Assembly (NCBI RefSeq): GCF_008831285.2
Contig: NC_045138.2
Span: 26,445,934 to 26,509,933, forward strand
From: Nymphaea colorata
Lineage: Eukaryota; Streptophyta; Magnoliopsida; Nymphaeales; Nymphaeaceae
Reading direction: 5' to 3'
DNA length: 64,000 nucleotides
A program made the translations under genes and the position numbers. This document shows positions 24,384 through 37,023 of this stretch, piece after piece; the first letter of the stretch is position 1, and each line of letters opens with the position of its first letter. The notes under the pieces were generated by a model. The model did not search any database. It saw only the letters and a list, made by a program, of their open reading frames with translations, and was not told where the DNA came from.

Positions 24384-25454
24384 AAACTGAGTATTCATGC
24401 CTTAAAAGGCTTAAATGGACGGATCTGCTGCCCTCATATCTTTTTATTGCATTCTGATGAAACAATTTACAAACTGGAGTAAGCCTGTGCATCGTATTTA
24501 TTTCTAAATGAGCTGAAGCAACCCAAGATGTTCAAGCTTAGCTCATTTTTTTCCAGTAAAGAGGTGGATGGTAGAAGCTTCTGCAGCAGACTTGTTATTT
24601 GTGGCATGAAGAATAACATAATTTGGTTACTCATATAGCCGAGGTCAAGATTGACCGTTTCAAAATGCTAGAGAACTGAGCATTTGGATTTCAATCTTGC
24701 TAATAGTAAACCAAGCATTTCAGAGTCTCCATGATCTACGCCACAAAATTGTATGGAAAATGTGAGTTCAAAGCTTACATCAGCTGAATGTAGGCTCACG
24801 TGCTTTTTCAACTCAGATGTTGGATTTAAGTGTTTTTCTCTTTTTTTTTTCCTAGATTTTATAGATTCAGATATTCCAACTGCATCTGTGAGTCGTGACG
24901 TTGCATTTGTGTAAAAACACCAAAACGTTGGCCAAAAAAAAAAAGAAATTTGTACGTCAGCAGCACACACAACCCATACAAATATAAAGAAGGGCATATC
25001 CTAGACAACTTAACTGAGGAACAAAAAGACCTCCTGAAATAAATTACCAACGTATTCTTTGTTCAATCACCTTAGTGATATGTTGTTAAAAGTAATTTGA
25101 CACAAGATACATATTACGTCGAGCTTCTTTCAAGATTAAATGTATTTTTTTCATCATAAAAAACCTAACAGCTCTTATAATATCAAAACTTTGTTAGTAA
25201 TAATATAACAAAGTTAATATTGAACTATGAAAGACATACTAAATTAGTAATCGTACGCATGTTAGCATGCTTATACTTTGTTTTAAATACTTAAAAATTT
25301 ATTAAGTAGTAAGATTTTTGTCTTTACCCTGCGCTAAGCGCTCTGAGTTGCCCCCTCGCTTTCTCTCTCGAATACATAATACATATATACATAAATATAT
25401 ATCAACCGAAACCGTTTCGACCCAATCATGTCATGTAGGCAAGTTCAAAACAAT

Positions 25455-25477
25455 AAAAAAAAAAAAAAAAAAAAAAA
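25455..25477. repeat. Poly-A run
   Basis: Uninterrupted A-run of about 23 nt. No recognisable retroelement body precedes it. Confidence 0.85.
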
Positions 25478-25522
25478 CCCTATAAATCAGCTCTTTGTTG
25501 AAAACCAAAGGCTTTCAGCCTA

Positions 25523-25724
25523 CAAGATTAGTGTAGATTTTTTATGTTCAAAAGTTAATTTCCACTAACCACTCACAAAGATCATAATTCATAAGAACTG
25601 AAAAGGTGGTGTATTCCATGGAACAAGATTAGTTTAGATTTTTGATGTTCAAAAGTTAATTTCCACTAACCAATCACATAGATCATAATTCATAAGGACT
25701 GAAAAGGTGGTGTATTCCATGGAA
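25523..25724. repeat. 101-bp tandem duplication
   Basis: Copy 1 is 25523-25623 and copy 2 is 25624-25724, directly adjacent, differing at about 5 of 101 positions. Both end in GGTGGTGTATTCCATGGAA. Confidence 0.9.
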
Positions 25725-26568
25725 CAACGTGAGAAAAATATGGTGGTTTCTCAATTCAAAGGAGATTCTGACGCCAACCACCCCACTTACAAAAGTTCCT
25801 GCAGCAGGCAAATCCCAGAATTCGGAAATGCTTTTACGAAGAACAGAGCTATAAGGCACAATGACAGATTATATCACTCTTGTACCATTTGAGGTATATA
25901 CAGTTGAGCAAATTTGGAAATTAAACATACCTAAAGTGGAAAGAGGCATGTATTTGCGCTCGAATCTCCTGCTATGCTCATGAAGAGAACCCCCGCCCAA
26001 AAAAAAAAAAAGAAAGAAAGGCAAGCAAACAAGAGAAGTGTGCTTTTGATGATGTAAGAGCAGCCAGGATGACCCATATCTATGTTGGCGTGAAAGCATC
26101 TAAAGGAAGCAAGGCATGCTTAATGTCAAGTCATATTTCGGATTGAGAATCCATCCCCTCAGTAGTCACTTGAAAAAAATGCAACATATTTGATTAACAC
26201 TCGAAAGCTCTTCAAACATGATACACTAGTTGAATGATTGTGTTGCTTCCCCAAAAAGCCAGGACATTATTCCATGAAGAAATTGCAGAACAAAACACTG
26301 TACAACATTAGCATTGAAAATGGACAGCTTGGCCACTCTCCCCACCTTTACCTCCGAAAAAGGAAAGAGGATCGTACTGCAAACTCAGAAGATTACCTTC
26401 TTCCGCTGCCACCACATCAACTTTTGCACCTATCCAATAAGAAATCTTTTAACAGCTTTGGACCACCTGCAATGGTGGCTTAATACCGTTGCTACCATCT
26501 GGTTGATGGAGCTGTGTCCTGCCGTACATGAATTCGAAAAACTCCTGAAAGTACAACCAGTCGATGAA

Positions 26569-29500
26569 TCACACTTTGATAGGCCCATATTTCTCCCCCA
26601 TCGTACCACCCTTCTGTTTTTGGAACTGAATATAGCGGAGAGTACTAGCAAAGAAAGCATCAGCTGATCGATCTGGGGCAATGTTGTCACTTTGCATCTC
26701 ATTAGTTATTAAGTCAATTAATCCCTGGATTACTGTGCTCGTGATCTGGGGATTTCCTTTCTCAAAGAAATACAGATACCTGAAATCATGAATTTCCAGA
26801 TGGTAAGCTATGAGAACATTTCCAATCAGCTATGACAATATTTCCTATCAAGAAATAACTGTGTTCAAAGGACAAAAGAGAGAACAAGATATCCACAAAA
26901 AGCAAAGAAATTTGTTGCAGTTATACTTGTTCAGAATCTCAACGAATAATGTGACGGGTCCACTGCTTCCACGTGTCACATTTGCCATCTGCTGAGCAGC
27001 ATTTGCAATCCGTATTGCACGCTTCAAACACAGAAGAACCCTAGAAACAAAAAGCAATCAAGGACTTTACTCGAAGAGGAAATGCCTAAATATCTTAATA
27101 TATAGATCTCAATAACATAATAACAAAGCATATCTTAGACATGAAACTCCTGAAGAACTAATCTAAATTTTGTCATCCATGCCACGACTCTCACCCCAAT
27201 GTTTTTCTTGCTACGTACACCCTCTTTCGAGTCTTCGACATGTTGTGATATGTAGACACTTCTATGTGCCATATCCCATTTGTTCTTTATATTTTTGCAA
27301 AAAGAGATGTCGGAAAAGGATTACTTCATAACTTGCTCTACTGTTCTTATTGTCTTCCAATTTTGAAAACTTCCCAGATTATTTTTGTTTTTTCTTGGGG
27401 AACAACAATTTGAAAAAACTTGTGACAAAGATCATGCCCGTATATGTAACATTTAACTAGTTTTTTAAAAGATTAACTATATTCAATGGATTATAATATC
27501 CACAAAGGTGACAGTATTTTTAAAGTAAAGAGAGCGTTTATAGGCTCAAGGGTGTCCTTTTTTCTTTTTTTTTGGAAAGGTTAACAACTTCAGTTTACAC
27601 ATTTATCAAAGCTGTAGCATAACAACTTGAACTTGAGAAATGCAAATGATTTTTCTAACCCCAAAATCAACCAAATGATTTACAAAAGGGTGATTCCTTT
27701 GGAGTCCCATGGTCATTTTTCATTTAATTGCATCAGGGTTAGGCATAATGAGTCAAGTGTTAGGTAAGCATGTGCATGATGCATTTCAGTGGAAAATAAC
27801 CTTTCTCCATCCTTAGCACCATCCTGGTCATCAACCCAGAAGAGATGCGAGCAAGCATAAACTGCACGACATTGATCAGGCTTCTTCAACAGTTTAGCTG
27901 AGTACTGCACAAAAAAGAAGTAAACATGAACACTTAAGCCAGCCGTGTTCGAAGCATGAGGATTTCTTAAAGATGCAAAGTAAGAGCAGTACGCCAGTGG
28001 CTTTGTGAGTAAGAGTGTCCCTATTCTCCACTCCAAATATGTTCATCCTCTGAAGTGTCCCTATAATGAGATGCATTGCTGTCACCTGAGCCTTGGAATC
28101 CTGTTGAAGAGAGAATCTTGGTTTATGTTTGAACTGGGGAAAAATTTTGATATAAAGAAGAAAAAAATAGAAAAATCAAGCCATAGGAATGGAACTATGA
28201 ATTCTTCACAGTGCCTTAAACTCATAAATTTGTCTCTGAAGACTTAAGAAGATTACCGCAATTTCTTCTTCATATAAAATGAATGCTTGAGTGAAAAATT
28301 CATATGCAACAGGTTCAAGTTCACAATCATTTGCAGCCTGGGACAGTGAAACCAAAGGATGCTTGAATAAAACGAATTGTCATACAATGGAGAAAAAAAT
28401 AGTTGAAATAACTTTCACCGTATACCTCTGCACACTGCAAATATAACCTTAATGCCAGTTCTGGAGAAGGCACTAGTGACAAAGCCTCTATTATCTGCAA
28501 TTAATAAGTGATTAAATTGATCAACATACAATTAGCACCTACAAACATCAAGAATAGAGGCATGCAACCATATAGTTACAGATGAACAATGAAGCGTAGG
28601 ACAGACTCCCAATGATTGAAAATATTAAAGCTGAGACCAAAATGACAATAACTATAGATGGATGATCAACAAAGAATCCAGAAAAGTAGTCTAATTAACT
28701 TTTTTCCTTTAGGTACAACAAGCAGAAGACCTTTTTTTCCTATTATCTATACCTTTTTTTTTACATACTTAATGAAACTTAATCTGCAAAAGGTCATCAC
28801 TCAAATGTCGCTTTAAGTTTTTACATATATTTCTTGCATCTATTATTACAAGTAATACTCCAGATACCACTATCAAGTCTTTTACTTTGTGTATCTCATT
28901 GTGACAAGTCTCCAAGATGTTATTCACAATAATATGATGGAAGAGTACAACACAACATTGTTTACCTGAGTCAATAACTGAAAAATTTTCTTTGGTGTCA
29001 CATCCCCCTCTTCACTTGCTCCTTGCCCTTCTTGACCTTGTAAGCTTCTTACCAACTGCAGAATGAATCATGAAAGTGAATTTATACAATAGTAGAAAGT
29101 ATTGTTTAACGAATTTCCATGGGCACATCATTGTAGCAGGATCTATTAACTTTAAAAAATTATATACCATACAAGAATTTCAACAAGTTCATTAAAACTT
29201 GAAACTTGAAAATGGTTGCTTTTTGCACATCTGAGATGTCTCCTACACTACAAACTGATGAAGATGCAAGTCCAGAACCAGTACATGTACAAGAAGTAAG
29301 CGAGACATGCTAACAAATATGTGGAATTGCAATATTTTCCATTATTTACAATCAAAATATATTGTCATAACAAGGAACCAAATATACTTCTATGTTCTAT
29401 CAATTATGCCATGTGCATTGCGAAAACTGACATGTGTTATTACACCTGTGAGATTTTTAAAAAAAATAAAAAACAAAATAACCAATTCTTTAGAGCTATT

Positions 29501-32500
29501 GATCGCATCAGCACAAGAACTACATCTTTCTAGACAACAAAATACAATATATAAGGTCTCCCACAGCCTATATGTGCATGCTTATATGTCAATAGACACT
29601 CATGTGTCCCTTCATGCATGTAAACTACAAGATAGAAGTATATGTTTCAGGTATAGACATGCATAAATACATGCCCCCTAAATGATACTGGGGGTGTGTA
29701 AAAGTCAACATTCAGCATGTCATAGTTTAATAAGGATGTTTAATACTGCTTCCAGTTTCCAGCTTCTGCAAGTAATGTGATTGTTGATTATCTCTTAGGC
29801 TGGATGGAAGAATCTTTAGAACATAGCAAAGCCATTAAGAAAGCCTATAGGAATTACTGGAGAGTAACCGTAGGTGTGGGCAGTGAACCGACCACATAAC
29901 TGAACAAGCATTATTTGTGCTTCTTTCTTATAGTTGAAATCTTATTCATTAACAGATTGCAAATGCATCAAGAACCAAGTCAAGCATGAGTTCATTAAAA
30001 ACTCAGCACACTGAATTTCACAAGCTGGCCTACTGTGAGAAAAGACTCTCTAAGGAACTTCCACGAAGCATGTTTGCTGCAAAGGTGGTTGAATGGAATT
30101 TGGTAAAATTACGAAAACACCTGCTTTCCATGGTTTAATGAAATTGTTATTTCCCTGTGCTTGGACACAGGATGCTTTTCCCAGTTACCAAATATTTTAT
30201 GTATATAAAGAATCATAGAATGAATAAGTTAATTTTACCTTCTCACTAGGTTGAATATCTTGCTAAAAAAGAAAGATAGTAAAGGGCTCACCTTAAGAGC
30301 TGAAAATACAAGGGGTGGAATGGTGAAAGGGAGCCGCCTTGGACCACCTTGGAGGACATGCTTTTTTACGGTAGTTATGATCTGAATTGCCATAGAATAA
30401 AACAGTCGAAGTGTCAACTTATTGATGCAAAAGAAACACACACAACAGAAAAGGAAAAGGAAAAACACAAGGAAACAAAGAAAGCAATAACAGCTAGACA
30501 ACTAGTTTTTTTCTTCTTCTTCTTCTTTTCTTTTTTTTCTTTTTTTTTTTTTTAAAAAAAAAAAACTACTCATAGATGCAATCGGAAGACTATCAACGGT
30601 TCCACAATCCACATAAGGTCCTTCTGTTTCCGTTTATGACCTATAAATAATAGTCCAACAGTTTTCCTTGTCATCTGTTTACCTTCATCATTTCCTCATG
30701 ATCGTCATTCATTAACATGTGTATGAGTCGGGCTACAGAATTTTGCTCCTCCTTGAAATCTTCTTCATCAAGCTGCTACACAGGAGAAAAATTATAAGCA
30801 GACCAACATCCTATTACAATGAATAGAAATTAGTACAAAAGCATCACACTAAGTGCAGGGATGAGGAAAAGTATAAACCAAACAAGTGAATCATTAAAAA
30901 CCAAAGACAGAAAGAGGGAGAGAAAAAGAGGAGGAGGAGGATCCTGCATTAAGGCGAAAAAAATTGAAGTTATTGGATATGCACCTCATCATCAGGAGTG
31001 CCATCAATATCTCGTATCAGACCCTTCATTAGCTCAAATAGTGCTTCAACCTGAAAAGAACAAAATTGAAGCGTAAAAAGGACAGAATTCTTAGAAGCCA
31101 GCCTGAAAGAAAAGAGACATACTTTTTCTGAGTTTGATATTTGTGTATTATTCTTCATGATGCTTTGGATAATAAACACAGCCATGACTTTATTCGTCCC
31201 ATAGTCAAGGTAATCCATGACTCGTGGATAATTGGAGAGCTTCAGTGCAGTAACAATATTGTTGTACTTATCCAAGGGAGCACTCAGAAGTGCAACAACT
31301 TGCTTTGTCGCTCTGCTATCATCAATCTTCCCTTTGCCAGCAAGTTTTTTAACACAAGCACCCTGTAAATGAATAAGCAAATAAAAAACAGCTCAATTGC
31401 CAAGATTTAAGAAAAATAATAACATACATGCAAATCCAATCTGCATTCCTTACCAGTACTTGGTCAACATAATCAAGTCGGTCAGGATGAACCCTTAGAG
31501 TAAATGTAAGAAGTGATACGTAGAGAGTTATAGCTCCAACAATAGGCATGTCTGGCTGTGCTTCTATGACCTGATATTGAAATATTAGAATGTTTTAAAG
31601 GCTAAAATGGAAAAGCAATTGATAAGCTAATAGCGCAGCAATTATTCAACAAGGGCACATAGCAAGAAAACTAAAGTTCAGGATCATGAATACATTATAT
31701 ATTACAGAGACATCATCAAGCATCCTCAAAAAAAATGTCAAACTCCAACCACTGGAATGTAAAAAGTAGAAACAGTGCTGACCCAACAAGATACAAATAT
31801 TTTAGTTCCCAAAACTGTGTCATTTGCAAACTCATGAGTCATGACCATGTTTCAGAATCATTCTAATCATTGTCTAAAATACAGTCGTAATTGGATAATG
31901 ACGTATATCAATCACCATTGTTATGAATTCCAGAGCTACTTCTCAAAGAATAGAATGACGTAAAGAAATCTATAATGTCATGTGACATACCCAAACTCTA
32001 CCAATTACCTTTACAGTTAAAAATAAATGATGAAGATTAAAGAAATAATTTTACAGCAATATACCTTACCAATGGCAGCACTTAATTTTGCAAATGCTTC
32101 AACTTGCAAAAATTCAGGTAAAACCTGTAAAAGAAAAAAAAGACATGTGAACCTGGCCAAAGATTTCAGGAAAACTATTATGAACAACTTACTTCTGTGC
32201 TCGCAGCTGCATAATTGGATAATCTTTCCATTAACTGAGATAACACTGTTTTGATGTCGACAGTTGGCTGAAACCAACAGAGTGAGTTAATGTTTATCAA
32301 TTCCTTCTTTGAAGCTGCAGTGAGAAAATTAATCTTCAAGAAAATAATGTGCTAAAATTATATAAACAAGTATCTGTTCAATGTCATAAAATATTAGCAG
32401 GATTGGATCAGAATTCAGAACATGTTATTTAAAACCTCTGATGGAGCCCACTTTGGCTTGTGATATGGGTGTGTTTGTGTCTGTGCGTGTCTATGTGTAT

Positions 32501-35500
32501 TGTATGTTGTGAGTATCAGTTGCTTAAAACCTAAATGATAACAGCATCGAGCATGAATTTTTGCAGCTTAAGAAGAAAAGACCGAACTAAGAGCCTGAGA
32601 TAACAAACATTAAGAATATTGATGAACACAAATCAGCTTCTAGGATGACAAACATAAAAAATGTAAATGACCACAAATCAGCTTCTAGTTCCACCAAGAA
32701 ACTCCAGATTACAAAGCAAGAACTCCATTATCAAACTCAAATTTACCGACTGAGAATGCCATAATCAGGTGCCAATTTTGATGTTCAAACTAATAAAAAG
32801 GTCAGATCCCAAAACAGCATGCTCAAAATAAGGACTAGCTGAACCTTCTGAAGCAGCTGAATTCATACTGAGAAGTTACATCAAAAATTCCAAAAAATGC
32901 TGCATCTTCGTATTTACAGCTGCACCCATCTAACATGTTTTTCTTGCTTTAAAGCTTGGCAAACAACAAGCTCAAGCAAATATCCACTTTGAAGAAACAT
33001 GGAGCCAGGGGAAGGGGAATATTTTGCCAATGACAGAGTTCATGAGATAATTTTGGTACTATGCTTTTATCATCTAAAATAATATGATATACCTGAAGCT
33101 GCGGGCAGGCATCAAGCAATGTTTCCAAGGTTTGCAAGTGATATTCATCTGGGAAGACTTGGATGATACAATCCATCAGGTAATATTGTGCAATCTCATC
33201 CTTACAATTGACAACCTGTCACAAGAATACATATTATCTTCATATAAAGTGAAAGCAAAAGAATGGATCAGCATATATAGTCACATCAATAACAAAAAAG
33301 AAGAAACATGCATTTCAACCTGCTCGAGAACTCTTGGCAGTACAGTTTCTTTGTACATATCAAGGTCAACACCCTCTAACTGACTGAGAACGTGCAGATT
33401 TTTCCCAACCTAAACATATCATCCATTAAGACAGTCACTGTTAGTTGAAAATGTCAAGATACCACAGTCATACTTTTAGGCAGTTCGAAGTTTCTTATAT
33501 TACAAGGTCCCGAAGCTCACTCCTTTCTTTCTCCCTTTTCTCCTTTTCCCTGGCAGGTCCCTGCAGACATAAATCCCAATTTCGAGCCTCAACTCACCAT
33601 CACCTAACAATATCAGTAATTCAAAATGACTAAAACACCTCCATCAGCATAACTAAGATTGTACAGAGAACCAACATACATATCCAATACAGCCAATATG
33701 TGCATGCCCATGGATGGTCAAGAAAGGCAAGGGTCTTAACATGTAGACACACACCTGATGTTGCATGCGCACCCAAAGTTTATTCATCTCGGTGAAATTT
33801 TGTAACACAAACTCCACAGCATCAATAACAGTGTCAGCACCCCTTCAGAGAAAAGGAGAAAAGTTTCATAGAGTTTAGAAATGGATAAATGATAAAGTCA
33901 CCATGAATTTAATGGTATTAGCAACATGACATATTTAAGCAGATTGGGCAAGTATTCTCTACTTTTATGAAAATGCATTGGAGGAAAGGAACTGAAAATG
34001 CAATCCAACTTTTATGATACAACAGAGGTATACTATTATAAAAGATATCTATAAAGGACATGACAATATATTCTGACTATATATGTTTTAGATGTAAAAT
34101 CATAGACTTCCTATGAAATTTAATAGTAAGCATAATCAGTCTATCGAATCATGTTTGTATAATAAGTTTGCTAAAATAGGCTTTAACAATTTTGCTCAGA
34201 CAGGCTTTAACTAATTGCAGTGTTGAATGCCAGAATTCAATGGATCTGATACTTGATGTAATAGGACCATGCTAACTACTGAGATAAAAGGCCGGGTTTT
34301 CTTAAGAATTAAAACTCAAAGAAAGAATCTGACACAAGATTCATGTTGACACATGCCTGAGACACAAGAAGCTAGTCAACACAGAGGACAAATACTCAAA
34401 AGCTGGCATGCACTCAAAGCACTTCAGCGGAGAAGGATGAGAAGATTTCTTTGTACTTCCTAAGTTATCAGCATCATAGAAACCTGTCCAAAATCCTACA
34501 TGCCCCATTTTCTCCAGTCATCTATCAACGATAGCGCAAGTTCATTTTGAACATGTCACTCAAGATGCAGGTTTTGATCCATTTTCATTACTCTATCTCA
34601 AACCACAGAATCATGACCAGATACTATGTCCAGCTTGCTGCAGGATAAGAAACCAACCCACTAAATGGGTCCTATAAAGAGAACCAACAACTGCAGAAAT
34701 TTCTTAAACCCGACTTTTCTTGGCTTACGTATTACTTTTTGCAATAAGAGAAGCCATTTAGTTCCAAATTCCAGCTCTCAACAAGCTTGAGCTGCATCAT
34801 GATTTAATATTCCCTTCTCAACTTTCTTCCAAAAAAGACTGCTTTTAAGAAGACATAATTCAATAGCATCACCTCTCCATTGGCTTCGAACAGTCACAAT
34901 CAGCAAAAAATTTCTTTTTGTTCTTCATTACAGTTCAGCGACTTTCTATGGAAAAGTTCTAATCACCATCTTAACAGTACAGCATTAAAACTTCATTTTT
35001 CCAACAAATAGTCTCCCTAAACAAGAATGAGAAGGAGTTGCAATATCTTTTGGGTACTTCTTCAGAATTTTTCAAATACCATAAAAATTGGAAGATAAGT
35101 TTTAGGCAATTTATAGGTTATTAGAAACAATTCAACCTTTAAAACCCTCTTTCTCCAATCACTGCCCTATAATATCTATCAAGTATCAATGGTTTTTTCC
35201 TTAATCTTTTAGTTAATTTCTGACAAATAAATAAACACATTTGTTATCACAATTTATAGTGTTTTCACCTTCCTTTTTGTTTAGTTGTTTCAATTTTCAG
35301 CATCTTGTTGATATTGTATTCCATACATTATATACATATATACTGTATACATATTACATAATCATAAACCTTTTATTAAGGAAGAAAACATGAGGAGTAG
35401 AGCCGGGAGAATCCACACAGCACAAACAAGTATAGACATTGTCTTTACGTTTTCTTTTTCTAAACAAAATTAAATTTTACAAAAAAATTCTAAAGATTCA

Positions 35501-36886
35501 CCAACTTGCACTTCTGAACAATATTGCATCTCAGTGAACAGCGAGGAGCATGAGAATATTTTGTAACAATCTTACCCTTCATATTCAGATCCAATGTCAG
35601 GTAATTTGTCTCTACTTATTTGAGAAAGATAACTTCTCAGGAAAAGACCACGTATAGGATGCTGAACTCCCCGACACATCTCCACAAGGTCTTTCAGCAC
35701 ATCTTTAGCAGGAGCCTCTTTTGACTTGATGTACACTGATCCTACCGTGCAGAGCAGATACCTAAGAAATGACAAATAAAACCCTTATACGAAAAATAAA
35801 TAAATAAATAAACTAAACTTAAGTGTGCATCATCTTTCCTTTCTAAGTCTTTTCGTTTTTCAAATAAACAGAGAGTTTCAGAAAATGTCTAAACACAAAA
35901 ATAACAGAGCAAGTCATATCCTAGAAAATTGTCAATTATTTTGCAGAAGCAAAACGCACATCATATAATCGAAATTTTTATTGTAAAATGTTTCAACCGT
36001 CGCGCAACTGACCCAAAATTTTACTATCAGAATAGATCTGTGTAACTCAAACGCATAGTGTAAATACCAAACTTCAAACGGCTTAATCAACATTGTATAT
36101 TGTGGATATTGTGCATGAAACGCGTATATGAAAGCATCCAACGCAGTCAATTACTAAGTTGTTATCAAAGCTGATGAGGCTAATTGTTGGCTGCACCACA
36201 TCTACAAAGATTAGACAAAAATAATTTCAGCTGACTTAGTACAAGCAGCAAGCTTCCAATCACAATAAAAAAACAAAAAAAAAAAAAGCGCATCCGTCCG
36301 TGCTTCTAAAGTACTCCATCGGCAACAAAACGGATCCAAGACTGTCCAATTTGGCATATTAAGAAGGCTTATATTAATGTGGCATTTTCAAAACCGGGAT
36401 GAACGAATTACCCACCCACAGAAGGACCCAAATCATTAAACCAGTAAAGCTTGGAAGCCTTCGCATAGTGTCAATAGATGGTAACTATTCAATCGAATTT
36501 CAGAACTTACAATCTAGGCAGAATGTTCCCAGCGTGCTGCACGAGCTCGTACAAGTCCACAATAGAGCAGCCCCGCTTAATTTCCTCCCTGAAGAACATC
36601 TCCAATCTCCGCAACTCATCAAACGCTCTCATATCTTCGCGTAAACACATTGAAGAAAAAAATGAATAAGATAAATAGGCAGAGCATTAAAATTATGATG
36701 CGAAACGCAACAGGCGCGGCAATTACAAAGTTCATAGTATTTGTGCGGTGAGAGGCGCGACGTCCGGAGCTCGGATAACATCTGCGCCGAGTACTTGAGC
36801 GCATCCCGAAGGTTGTTCGAGTCCTATAATTAGGGTTAGGGTTAGACTCCGGATCAAAGCCACAACCATCGGTGAAATGACAAGGA

Positions 36887-36917
<31 letters not shown>

Positions 36918-37023
36918 TTTAGCCTACGAGGGCGCGGTGCATGTAGAAGGAGTTCTGCTGCAGGCCGGCGATCCCCTCCGCGAGCCATTTCTCCTGGTCT
37001 TCTGAGCCGTCTGATTGCATCAT
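26569..37023 (-). CDS. VPS35: Retromer core subunit VPS35
   Basis: Cytosolic alpha-solenoid scaffold of retromer, binding VPS26 and VPS29 for endosomal cargo sorting (vacuolar receptors, PIN carriers). There are 22 exons: 36928-37023, 36727-36823, 36511-36634, 35576-35761, 33755-33842, 33504-33560, 33320-33409, 33093-33215, 32193-32267, 32065-32124, 31454-31570, 31123-31362, 30985-31050, 30683-30772, 30292-30381, 28966-29055, 28426-28494, 28257-28337, 27993-28100, 27801-27904, 26927-27040, 26569-26779. They sum to 2376 nt and 791 residues, the normal family length, with every junction GT-AG and in phase. The VPS26/Rab7-linked PRLYLL motif is at 104-109, followed by [19 protein letters not shown]-terminal signatures include CSHLFWVDD and QMAN.TRGS.GPVTLF.EILNKY. 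The start uses the first of two adjacent ATGs. Paralogue (A/B/C) not resolved. Confidence 0.97.
30508..30554. repeat. CTT/T-rich tract in VPS35 intron
   Basis: (CTT)n followed by a long T-run and then an A-run, within the intron between exons 14 and 15. It reads purine-rich on the coding strand. Confidence 0.8.
32601..32690. repeat. 45-bp direct repeat in VPS35 intron 8
   Basis: ACAAACAT starts at 32603 and 32648. Both copies end in CACAAATCAGCTTCTAG. Two imperfect copies. Confidence 0.7.
36830..36845. repeat. Telomere-like TTAGGG pair in VPS35 intron 1
   Basis: Two TTAGGG units plus TTAG, on the plus strand, directly at the acceptor end of VPS35 intron 1. On the coding strand it reads CTAACCCTAACCC, a telo-box-like pyrimidine tract. 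Confidence 0.7.
36887..36913. repeat. GA microsatellite in VPS35 intron 1
   Basis: (GA)n run within the 104-bp first intron (36824-36927). Confidence 0.9.

Larger units (their letters stand above)
24392..26100. other. Intergenic, 3' of VPS35
   Basis: No gene supported. It holds a 23-nt A-run (25455-25477) and a 101-bp tandem duplication (25523-25724). The right part approaches the VPS35 3'UTR. Confidence 0.6.
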
